DNA from: Bryobacterales bacterium
GTDB taxonomy: Bacteria; Acidobacteriota; Terriglobia; Bryobacterales; Bryobacteraceae
Direction of reading: 5' to 3'
Assembly (NCBI GenBank): GCA_947446025.1
Contig: CANFEY010000019.1
Location: 1-64,000, forward strand
Length of the DNA stretch: 64,000 nucleotides
The notes under the pieces are model-generated. The model worked only from the letters and a program-made list of their open reading frames with translations, was not told the origin of the DNA and made no database searches. A program made the translations under genes and the position numbers. Shown piece after piece: positions 54,701-63,200 of the stretch; the first letter of the stretch is position 1; each line of letters opens with the position of its first letter.

Positions 54701-55454
54701 CTTCGCGAAGAACCTGGATCTCATCAGCGCCACCGACGTGTTCAACCGTGCCAACGGCAAGAGCTACTCCGGCAACGACATCCCGCACACTCTCCGCCTC
54801 ACCGTGCAGTACGTTGTCCCGAAGGTGCAGGCGAACAGCGTCGTGTCCTACCTTTTGTCCGATTGGGGCTTGGGCGCGTATGTGTCGTACCAGAGCGCGG
54901 GCGTTTTGGCCCGGCCCAGCAGCAACGGCACGGTACCGCTCAGTCTGTTCCTGGGCCGCGGTCCGGGCAGCGCGCAGTTGAAGCAGAACGCCGACGGAAG
55001 TTACATGAATCCGTGGTCGGTGAACTGGATCGACAACTCCGGCGCGGTGCGCACCGATCCTCTCGACATCAACTGCCATTGCTACGATCCGACCAAGGTG
55101 CAGGCGCTGAATCCAGCCGCGTGGACCAACATTCCCGACGGCCAGTGGGCCGCCGATCAAAGCGACCTCCGCTTCTTCCGGGGCATCCGCCGGCCGAGCG
55201 AGAACATGAACTTCAGCCGCAACTTCCGCCTCAAGGAACGCGTGACGCTGAACGTGCGCGTGGAGTTCAACAACGTCCTCAACCGGATGCTGCTACCGAG
55301 TCCCTCGACCGCCGGCAACTTCGCCCAGGCACCGACGAAGTTCACCACCGGCGCCAGCACGGGCCTCTACAGCGGCGGCTTCGGCACCTACAGTGTGCTG
55401 AGCGGCGTCGGCGGCCAGCGGACGGGTACCTTTGTCGCCCGCATCTCGTTCTAG
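51759..55454 (+). CDS. Oar-like TonB-dependent receptor 4 (type B)
   Basis: This 1,231-residue outer-membrane receptor starts at 51759 (MSRIPLAALLLSASLGFGQ); an upstream in-frame ATG lies in the leader. CarboxypepD_reg (SAIVTGTVADGTGAVMANAP), plug (TSNFAAEFGAAGGAMINMVTKSGTN) and barrel are intact, and the protein ends TFVARISF. It shares with receptor 2 type-B features such as FKTYNHANFHLAAAQIMRED and a VVPK strand. CxC motifs are CQC and CHC. Codon use is like the other receptors. Confidence 0.92.
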   Translation: MSRIPLAALLLSASLGFGQGGSAIVTGTVADGTGAVMANAPVEVKNRDNGQIFRTTSSETGNYSVLQLSIGDYDMVIAVQGFKTYNHANFHLAAAQIMREDVTLEVGQTSESVTVTAEASLLKTESTEVVQNVTLSQLNNLPILVVASTGSGFRDPFAAVRLVPGINYANGTNSAAGNPAVTTSMSINGTPANTYGTRLDGMTMNPTGPRLISAVMQTQPSVDAIEEVAIQTSNFAAEFGAAGGAMINMVTKSGTNTYHGSAYDYGTNEWFNARTRYTGLRSKIRQADFGFTLGGPLKIPKVYNGANKTFFFFSIEIFKQSNLVIGNSSVPIAPYRAGDFSSLLSAENRLITTSGGNALDTLGRTISSGTIFDPTTQRAVAGRNDVRDPFAGNRIPVSRFDPIAVKVLALVPNPQGVNFAQGLVSNNYTGTFDTSRTSKIPSIKLDQNLGDKGRLSFYLQETNTRSPTSTSGADPLPNLISGGNTTFSSGTTVRLNYDYTITPRLLFHIGIGWNDSDFRLDGKQDAPYNAFTELGLRGALVNRTFPRINTAVNANAQIGGMSSLGQTGATASFERRPSGTTSVSYVTGKHTYKFGLDYRIEKFPNVIDGSSTGTYTFGANMTEQPSLQGITTNQGFDGFEFASFLLGGMSANSIAAPINLSNNKSQTGIYAQDTWKVTRKLTLDYGLRWDLGTYAAESYGRNGSIGLAIPNPSASGRPGAMQFEQVCQCNFASNYAYAYGPRLGLAYQINTKTVLRAGVGLVYNATSTSSGSSTAGAATGALPGNSGQTTGLFKDGMPASVVAVWPSFNPGVGQTPGTVIAMPQLLDRNAGRPGRLLQWNIALQREINRNLVVDASYVGNRGVWWTAAGLAPLNSISEATLRRYGFTDFTSLAEANLLTGLVSGLATNTAARTTLASRGITGFPYSSFPNTQNVRQSLRDYPQYNSSGLGGAPLGNTWYDSFQLSVTQRFTRGLSFNMNYNFAKNLDLISATDVFNRANGKSYSGNDIPHTLRLTVQYVVPKVQANSVVSYLLSDWGLGAYVSYQSAGVLARPSSNGTVPLSLFLGRGPGSAQLKQNADGSYMNPWSVNWIDNSGAVRTDPLDINCHCYDPTKVQALNPAAWTNIPDGQWAADQSDLRFFRGIRRPSENMNFSRNFRLKERVTLNVRVEFNNVLNRMLLPSPSTAGNFAQAPTKFTTGASTGLYSGGFGTYSVLSGVGGQRTGTFVARISF

Positions 55455-55476
55455 ACTCAAACCAAGTACGTCGCAC

Positions 55477-55506
55477 AAAAGGGCCGCCCACAAGGGTGGC
55501 CCTTTT
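55477..55506 (+). terminator. Intrinsic terminator after receptor 4
   Basis: AAAAGGGCCGCCC-ACAA-GGGTGGCCCTTTT has one G-T pair in the stem. Same type as the preceding receptor terminators. Confidence 0.88.
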
Positions 55507-55589
55507 GCGCATTTTGAACCCTGTAAACTCTCCTGCTCTCGGCTTGCGATGGAGTATTCAGGAATAAAATTCTTGAACTATGCAGGCCA

Positions 55590-56450
55590 TTGGCGCTGTG
55601 CCTTTACGCGACGATCTCGGCGGATGCGTAGACGGTTAAGCAGGTGGACTGTTCCAAGAGAAAGAGCATTGCCGCGGCTGTCGATAATTTAACGAACGAC
55701 CAGGCCTACATCCTGGAGATCGTGGGCACGCCCAGCGCCATCATCAACGGACTGGCGGTGGTTCCGCCGGTTGCGGCGGTACACGTAACCAATTCCCGCG
55801 CGGTCCGGATCGCAAACTTCACCATCAACGGCGCGCTGACTCCCCGTTCCCGGGCCGACGACGGGGAACACCAGTGCGATGATCATGGGGGCGTGCCGGA
55901 GCTGCGCGATTCAGGACATAACGGTGAACCATGACCGCTCCGGCATCACGTGGCTCACCTCGCAAGGCAGCCAATCCAATGTCACGGGGATCGTGGTGGA
56001 CGCCAACAGCCGCCTGCGGCAGGTCTACACACGGTGGATAAACAGATCAAGAACTTCGTCAACGGGATCATGGCGCGCAATGGCGCGTCGGTCGAAGGCG
56101 GCGGAACTTACGAGGCACCGCAACGCGCGTGCCTGCAGATCCGCGACAGAAAGCAGCGCGACTGCGATGATGGGTCCGTTGGTGGACATCACCGGGAGCA
56201 CCGCCGTCGGCGGCTCAGCCGGCAATGGCCTGACGGTTACGCACAATTCCCACGCCTCGTTCCTATCCCTCGCCCCTCCGGGCTTGCCGAACAACATCAC
56301 CAGGCGCGGAATTTCCATCGCTACCGGCTCGTCGGTTATGCTGAGCGGCTTGGCCGGGTCCGGTCCCAACAACGTGACCGGCAACTCGAGCCCGGAGGCT
56401 CCGTGGTGAGCTGCGTAAACTCGCAAGCGGCACCGATTCCGCTTCGCTAG
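55590..56450 (+). pseudogene. Decayed secreted right-handed beta-helix protein
   Basis: Fragments in several frames read as one exported protein. A hydrophobic tail LALCLYATISADA is followed by a stop (TAG for a probable CAG) and then TVKQVDCSKRKSIAAAVDNL. Next come VTNSRAVRIANFTINGAL, then, after frame changes near 55860, CAIQDITVNHDRSGITW and SNVTGIVVDANSRL. A final block reads GPLVDITGSTAVGGSAGNGL to GPNNVTGNSSPEAPW. The pieces match the parallel beta-helix proteins common in acidobacteria. At least one nonsense and two or more frameshifts and deletions are needed. It is an insertion or relic between receptors 4 and 5. Confidence 0.75.
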
Positions 56451-56466
56451 GCGCGGCAGCAGTAAC

Positions 56467-56498
56467 GGGGTGGCCTACGGGCCGAGCCACCCCTTTCT
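56467..56498 (+). terminator. Intrinsic terminator before receptor 5
   Basis: GGGGTGGC at 56467-56474 pairs with GCCACCCC at 56486-56493, followed by TTTCT. It is related to the other receptor terminators but with a longer loop, and ends the decayed beta-helix gene. Confidence 0.75.
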
Positions 56499-56513
56499 CA
56501 CGGGTGCAGGTAG

Positions 56514-56522
56514 TGCTATGAT
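56514..56522 (+). promoter_or_regulatory. Extended -10 promoter of receptor 5
   Basis: TGCTATGAT, 38 nt before the ATG and 20 nt behind the terminator stem; the arrangement matches receptors 2-4. Confidence 0.5.
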
Positions 56523-56554
56523 TGCGTGGCTGTTTGATAGAAGGGGGTCTACCT

Positions 56555-59500
56555 ATGAATCGACTTATGCTCGCCGCGGTCCTGCTGACTGCGTCGCTTG
56601 GCTTCGGCCAAACCAGTTTGGCCACTGTCACCGGAACCATCGCCGACGCCACCGGAGCCATCCTTGCCAATGCGCCCGTGGAAGTCCGCAACCTGGCCAA
56701 CGGGCAGATCTTCAAGGCGTCCAGTTCCGATACCGGGAACTACACGCTTTCGCAGTTGCCGATTGGCGACTATGACCTGAACGTCACGGTGCCCGGGTTC
56801 AAATCGTATTCCCGCACAGGCTTCCACTTGGCGGCATCGCAGACCATGCGCGAGGACGTGACCCTGGAGGTCGGCCAGACCACGGAATCGGTGACGGTGA
56901 CGGCCGAGGCTTCGCTGCTTAAGACCGAGTCGAGCGAGGTGGCCCAAAACGTGACTCTCTCGCAGCTGAATAACCTGCCGGTGTTGCAGGTGGGCGTCAG
57001 CGCGCAAGGCTTCCGCGATCCGCTGATCGCGGGCCGCCTAGTCCCCGGACTCCGCTACGCCAACGCCGGCTCGGTCGGAACGATGGTGGTCAACGGTACA
57101 CCGGCGAATACCGTGCAGATCCGCATGGACGGCGCATCCGCCGTCCCCACAGGCCCGCGCCTGATTGGTGCCACGTTTGAAACGCAGCCTTCGGTGGACG
57201 CGGTGGAAGAAGTCTCCATCCAGACCAGCAATTTTGCCGCGGAATTTGGCACCGCGGGCGGAGCGGTGATCAACATGATTTCCAAGAGCGGCACCAACGC
57301 CTTCCACGGCAGCGCCTACGACTACGGAAACAATGAGGCCCTCAACGCTTATCAGCCCTACACCGGCATCCGCAACAAGAGCCGCCAGTACGATTGGGGC
57401 TTCACCCTCGGCGGCCCTGTCAAGATCCCGAAACTCTATGACGGCACCAACAAGACCTTCTTCTTTTGGAGCTACGAATCCTTCCGCAACAAGCAGATTG
57501 TCGCCAACGGTGCCACTACAGTACCGATTGCCGCCTACCGGGCTGGTGACTTTAGCAACGTGCTCACCGCGGAAAGCCGCTTGATCACCACCGCAGGTGG
57601 AAATGCAACCGACGCGCTGGGCCGCACCATCGCCAGCGGCACGATTTTCGATCCCAACACCCAGCAAGTCGCCAACGGCCGCGCTTACCGCGATCCATTC
57701 CCGGGCAACCGTATCCCGGTGTCTCGCTTTGATCCCATTGCCCTGAAGGTTCTGGCCCTCATTCCCCAGCCGCTGGGCCCGAATTTCCAGCGCGGACTGA
57801 TCACCAACAATTTTCAAGCTCCGTATGACACCAGCCGCAAGTCCGACATCCCTTCCCTCAAGCTCGACCAGAACCTGGGCAGCAAAGGCCGCCTGTCGTT
57901 CTATGCGGGAGAGACGCGCTCCACCACGCCCCGGACCAACACAGGCGCGGACGCTTTCCCGGACTTGATCACCGCCTCGGCCGCTTCCGCCACCGCGGGC
58001 ACCACCATCCGCCTGAATTACGACTACACCATCACCCCCCGGTTGCTACTGCACCTTGGTTCGGGTTGGAACGACACCGACTTCATGCTGGAAGCCGCGG
58101 TAAAGAACTACGATGCCTTCAAGGAACTGGGGCTCGTCGGCGGAACCACGGCCCGGTACTTCCCCAGAATCGTGACGGGAGTGAACGCGAACCAATCCGT
58201 GGGCGGGTTGAGCACGATGGGATCCCTGTTCCCAGCACTCTCCTTTGAGCGGCGTCCTTCCGGCAATGTCTCCGCCAGTTACGTCACCGGCGGCCACACG
58301 TATAAGTTCGGAGCTGAGTACCGGCTGGAGAAGTACCCCGCCTACAACCTCGACAACACGCAAGGCACCTACACCTTCGGCGCCAACATGACCGAACAGC
58401 CGTCGCTACAGGGCATCACCACCAATCAGGGCTTCGACGGCTTCGAATTCGCCTCGTTCATGCTGGGCGGCCTGAGCGCGGCCAGCGTGAATGCGCCCAT
58501 CGCCCTGGGCAACAGCAAATCCCAGACCGCGATCTACGTGCAGGACACCTGGAAAGTCACCCGTAAGCTGACGCTCGACTACGGCCTCCGCTGGGACTAT
58601 GGCACCTACGCGCGCGAACAGTACGGACGCAACGGCTCCATCGGACTGGCCATCCCCAATCCATCCGCGGCGGGCCGCTTGGGTGCCCGCCAGTTCGAAG
58701 CATCCTGCAAGTGCAACTTTGCCACAAACTATCCCTACGCCTTCGGGCCGCGCTTGGGCATGTCGTACCAGATCAATCAGAGGACCGTGCTGCGCGCCGG
58801 CATCGGCGTGGTCTACAACGCTACCTCCACTGCCTCGGGTGCCTCCACCAACTCGGCAACCTCGAATACGCTGCCCGGAAACTCCGGCCAGACCGTGGGC
58901 CTGTTCAGGGACGGAATCCCGACCAGTGTCCGCGCGGAATGGCCCTCCTTCGATCCAGGTGTCGGTCAGGCCGCCGGCACGGTGATCGCGATGCCTGCGT
59001 TGCTGGACCGCAACGCAGGCCGGCCCGCGCGCCTGCTGCAATTCAACGTCGGTATCCAGCGCGAACTCACCCGCAACACCGTCGTCGAAGCATCCTACGT
59101 CGCCAACCGCGGCGTGTGGTGGACCGCGAACGGTCTGGCACCGCTCAACTCGCTCAGCCAAAACACACTCACCGCGAAAGGCTTCAACGACTTCACCAGC
59201 CCAACCGAAGCGGCGTTGGTCACCACGCTGGTCTCCGCCCTCACCCCGGCGCAACGCTCCACTCTGGCGGCGCGCGGCATCACCGGTATCCCCTATACCA
59301 ACTTCCCCACCGGGCAAACCGTACGGCAGTCGCTGCTCGATTACCCGCAGTTCACCGCCAGCGGCCTTGCCGGAGCCCCCCTGGGCAACACCTGGTATGA
59401 CTCGCTCCAGGTCAACGTGACGCAGCGCTTCAGCCACGGCCTGAGCTTCAACCTGAACTACAACTACTCCAAGAACCTAGACACCATGACTTCCGTCTCC

Positions 59501-60229
59501 GACGTGTTCAACCGGGCCAACAGCAAGAACCTCTCCGTTTGGGATCAGCCCACGCAGCTCCGCGTCGCCGGCCAGTATGTGGTGCCGCAACTCCGCAACT
59601 CCGGCCTCGGGTTTGTCTCCAACCGCTTCGTCTCGCAGATCCTGTCGGATTGGGGCCTCGGGATCTACCTGGAATACAAGAGTTCCGTGGTGCTGGCCCG
59701 CCCCAGCAGCAACGGCACCACCCCCATGAGCCTGTTCCTTGGCCGCGGCCCCGGCGGCGCACAACTGAAGTCCGGCGCCAATCCGTGGTCCGTCGATTGG
59801 GTCGACTACAGCGGCACCCGCCGGACCGATCCTATCAACGTCAACTGCAAGTGCTACGATCCCGCCACCACGGTGGTGCTGAACCCGGCTTCCTGGGAGA
59901 ACATTCCCAATGGACAGTGGGGTGCGGACGTAAGCTCCATCCGCTACTTCCGCGGCGTCCGCACGCCGCTTGAGAGCGCCAACTTCAGCCGCAACTTCCG
60001 GCTCAAGGAAGGTGTGAACCTCAACGTCCGCGTGGAGTTCGCCAACGTCTTCGGCCGGACACAGCTGCCGAACCCGTCAACAGCCGGCAACTTCGCCACC
60101 CCCGCCACGCGCTTCCCGGCGGGTAACCCGAACGCTGGATTGCTCAGCGGCGGCTTCGGTACGCTGAACGTGCTCAGCGGCACCGCGACCCCGCGCGCGG
60201 GTACCTACGTGGCTCGCATCACGTTTTAA
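56555..60229 (+). CDS. Oar-like TonB-dependent receptor 5 (type A)
   Basis: This 1,224-residue outer-membrane receptor starts at 56555 (MNRLMLAAVLLTASLGFGQ); AGGGGG precedes it. The CarboxypepD_reg domain (LATVTGTIADATGAILANAP), the plug (TSNFAAEFGTAGGAVINMIS) and barrel are intact. The C-terminus is TYVARITF. CxC motifs are CKC in both positions. It is closest to receptors 1 and 3, but the late barrel has some type-B like stretches (SDWGLGIYLEY), suggesting exchange between paralogues. Confidence 0.92.
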   Translation: MNRLMLAAVLLTASLGFGQTSLATVTGTIADATGAILANAPVEVRNLANGQIFKASSSDTGNYTLSQLPIGDYDLNVTVPGFKSYSRTGFHLAASQTMREDVTLEVGQTTESVTVTAEASLLKTESSEVAQNVTLSQLNNLPVLQVGVSAQGFRDPLIAGRLVPGLRYANAGSVGTMVVNGTPANTVQIRMDGASAVPTGPRLIGATFETQPSVDAVEEVSIQTSNFAAEFGTAGGAVINMISKSGTNAFHGSAYDYGNNEALNAYQPYTGIRNKSRQYDWGFTLGGPVKIPKLYDGTNKTFFFWSYESFRNKQIVANGATTVPIAAYRAGDFSNVLTAESRLITTAGGNATDALGRTIASGTIFDPNTQQVANGRAYRDPFPGNRIPVSRFDPIALKVLALIPQPLGPNFQRGLITNNFQAPYDTSRKSDIPSLKLDQNLGSKGRLSFYAGETRSTTPRTNTGADAFPDLITASAASATAGTTIRLNYDYTITPRLLLHLGSGWNDTDFMLEAAVKNYDAFKELGLVGGTTARYFPRIVTGVNANQSVGGLSTMGSLFPALSFERRPSGNVSASYVTGGHTYKFGAEYRLEKYPAYNLDNTQGTYTFGANMTEQPSLQGITTNQGFDGFEFASFMLGGLSAASVNAPIALGNSKSQTAIYVQDTWKVTRKLTLDYGLRWDYGTYAREQYGRNGSIGLAIPNPSAAGRLGARQFEASCKCNFATNYPYAFGPRLGMSYQINQRTVLRAGIGVVYNATSTASGASTNSATSNTLPGNSGQTVGLFRDGIPTSVRAEWPSFDPGVGQAAGTVIAMPALLDRNAGRPARLLQFNVGIQRELTRNTVVEASYVANRGVWWTANGLAPLNSLSQNTLTAKGFNDFTSPTEAALVTTLVSALTPAQRSTLAARGITGIPYTNFPTGQTVRQSLLDYPQFTASGLAGAPLGNTWYDSLQVNVTQRFSHGLSFNLNYNYSKNLDTMTSVSDVFNRANSKNLSVWDQPTQLRVAGQYVVPQLRNSGLGFVSNRFVSQILSDWGLGIYLEYKSSVVLARPSSNGTTPMSLFLGRGPGGAQLKSGANPWSVDWVDYSGTRRTDPINVNCKCYDPATTVVLNPASWENIPNGQWGADVSSIRYFRGVRTPLESANFSRNFRLKEGVNLNVRVEFANVFGRTQLPNPSTAGNFATPATRFPAGNPNAGLLSGGFGTLNVLSGTATPRAGTYVARITF

Positions 60230-60238
60230 ATTCTTCAA

Positions 60239-60260
60239 GGCCCGGGCTCACGCCCGGGCC
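60239..60260 (+). terminator. GC-rich hairpin after receptor 5
   Basis: GGCCCGGGC-TCAC-GCCCGGGCC is a perfect 9-bp stem but with no T-run behind it. It differs from the other receptor terminators and may allow readthrough into receptor 6. Confidence 0.7.
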
Positions 60261-60294
60261 CAAATCGGGTCTCAGAATTCCAGGAGGTGGTTGA

Positions 60295-63200
60295 ATGTCT
60301 CGTATTCTCTCTCTTCTCACTCTCTCTGCTACGATGGCCGTGGCCCAGACAGGTCTCGCGACGCTGACCGGCACCATTACCGACCCCAGCGGCGCGGTGA
60401 TGGCCAGCGTTCCCGTCAGTGCGCGGCACGTCACCACCGGAACGATGCTCTCCGCCGCCACCTCCAGCACCGGCAACTACACCCTCGGGAACATGCCGAT
60501 CGGCGAGTATGAAGTCACCATCGAACAACCGGGTTTCAAACGCTACGTCCGCGAAGGTCTTTCTCTGGCGTCGCAACAGGTGCTGCGGGTGGATGTAACT
60601 CTGGAGGTCGGCGCGACCGGCGAATCCATCACCGTCACCGCGGAGACTACGTTGATGAAGACGGATAGCGGCCAGGTGGTTCACAACGTTACGATGCGCG
60701 AGATCCAAACTCTGCCGCTGATTCCCGTGACCGACCGCTTCCGCGACCCCTTCGCGGTGGCGCAACTGCTGCCCGGCGTGCAGCGGTACGTTACGCAGAG
60801 CACCATGGTGATAAACGGGCTGCCGAACGGTTCCGTGCAATTCCGTATTGAAGGCCAGGTCATGGGCAACGCGCGCCAGGGCTTCCAGGCCATCACCGGC
60901 CAAGTGCAGCCGAGCGTGGATGCGATTGAACAAGTCGCGGTGCAGACCAGTAACTTCTCGGCGGAATTCGGCTCCGTGGCCGGCGCGCTGTTCAGCGTGA
61001 CCATGCGCAGCGGGACGAATCAATTTCACGGCAGCGCCTTCGACTATGCGGCCAACGAGGTCCTGAATGCGTACGACCCAGCGGTCCATCTGCGTGATCG
61101 CGTGCGGCGCCACGACTGGGGCTTCACCTTTGGCGGTCCCGTAAAAATTCCGAGGCTATACGAAGGCAAGAACAAAACGTTCTTCTTCTGGAACTGGGAA
61201 CGCTACAACCAGAACCTGTTCACGGTGGCCAATGCGAACTCCCCCACGGTACCGATTCAAGCCTACCGCGACGGCGATTTCAGCCGCCTTTTGCAGCTCT
61301 CGGGCAATCGTAACCTCACGGTCGGCACCGGCGCCGCGACCCGCGATTACAAGGACCCTCTGGGCGGTACGCTGCCGCTAGGCACGCTTTTTGATCCGCG
61401 CTCCAGCAGGCAAGTGACGTGTAATACGGCCCTCTCCGTGGATTGCGGCACGAATGGCGCGCTCCTCGACTACCGCCTGCCCTTCCCGGGCAACCGCGTG
61501 CCTGTGACCTTGTTCGATCCGGTGGCGAAAGCGATTCAGGACAAATACATTCCGCTGCCCACGGGCCCGCGCGCCGCCAACAACGAAGTGATCAACAACT
61601 TCCAGGTGCCGGTCAACAGCCGCCGCCTGTCCATCATTCCATCCATCAAGATTGACCACAATATTTCGACCAACTCCCGCATCAACGGCTACTGGCAGTG
61701 GACGCAATCGACGGCTCCGGTACAAGCCATCGGAGGAGCGGAAGGCTTCCCCGACCCGATCACCTCCAACCGCGGTACCTATCAAACCTCCAACAGTCTC
61801 CGTGTGAACTATGACCACACCCTGAGCCCCTCCACGCAGTTCCATCTTGGTTTGGCGTATTCCATCTTTGACTGGGCGGACAAATCGATCATCACCGACT
61901 ACAACGCCGCCACCGACATCGGCTTCCGGGGCGCAACGTTGATTCGCAACTTCCCGCGCTTTGCCGCGAACACACAAACCACGGCCACGGGGCTCGGTCT
62001 GGGCGGCATGAGCGCCATGGGCCCATCGCCCCAAGGGACCAACCCGGAACGCAGGCCGGCCGTGAATACCACGCTCACCTGGACCAAGGGCAACCACACC
62101 GCTAAGTTCGGCGCGGAATGGCGCTTGGACATGTTGCCCACCGGCACCTTCACCAACACCGCCGGGAACTTCGGCGCTTTGGGCAATGGCATTACCTGGC
62201 AGCCTTCGCTGCTTGGCGTGACTCTAAGCGGCGACGCGAACGTCGGGTTCCCTTACGCCGAATTCCTGATGGGCAGCGTGCGCGGCTTTACCTTGAGCGT
62301 ACCGATCAATTACCGGATTTCGAAACATCAATGGGGCGCGTATGCGCAGGATAGCTGGCGCGTCACCCGCAACCTGACAGTCGGCTACGGCCTGCGCTGG
62401 GATTACGGGACCTACACGCGCGAGGACTACGGGCGTAACGGCGCGCTCAGCCTGACGGAGCCGAATCCTTCGGCCAGCGGGAGGCCCGGCGCAATCATTT
62501 ATGAAGCTACTTGCAAGTGTTCCTTCGCGCGAAACTATCCGCTGGGCATCGGTCCGCGTGCGGACTTCGCTTACACGTTGAATCCCAAGACGGTTTTCCG
62601 AGGCGGTTTCGGCGTAGCCTACGGGTCCACTGACACCTTCGGCGGTAGCGCCCAGAACAGCGCCACGACCGCCAATCTGGTCAACGGCCAGGACGCTTTC
62701 AAGATGCGCGACGGCGTGCCGGCGGACATCCGCCCAGAATGGCCCGTGTATAATCCCGCCCTGGGGCATGCAGTGGGAACCGTGCAGGCAACCGTGCCGG
62801 CGTTGCTTGATCCCAACGCCGGGCGGCCCAGCCGCACCTATCAGTGGAACCTCAGCCTGCAGCGCGAGATCACGCGCAACCTGGTGATTGAAGCGTCCTA
62901 CGTGGGCAACCGCGGCATCTGGCAATCCGCCGCAGGCCTGGTCAATCACAACTCCGTGTCCCCCGATCTGCTGTCCAGGTACGGCTTCCGCGTCGGAGAT
63001 CTGAATGACGCCACGCTGCTGAACAAGACCCTCGCCAACCTGACGACGGCGGAGCGGACCACTCTGCAGTCCCGCGGCGTCAGTGTGCCGTATCCGAACT
63101 TCCCCACCAACCAGACGCTGTTCCAGTCCCTGCGGCCCTTCCCGCAGTACAACGGCTTGATCACCTCCACCTCCGCGCCTTTGGGCCGCAGCTGGTACGA

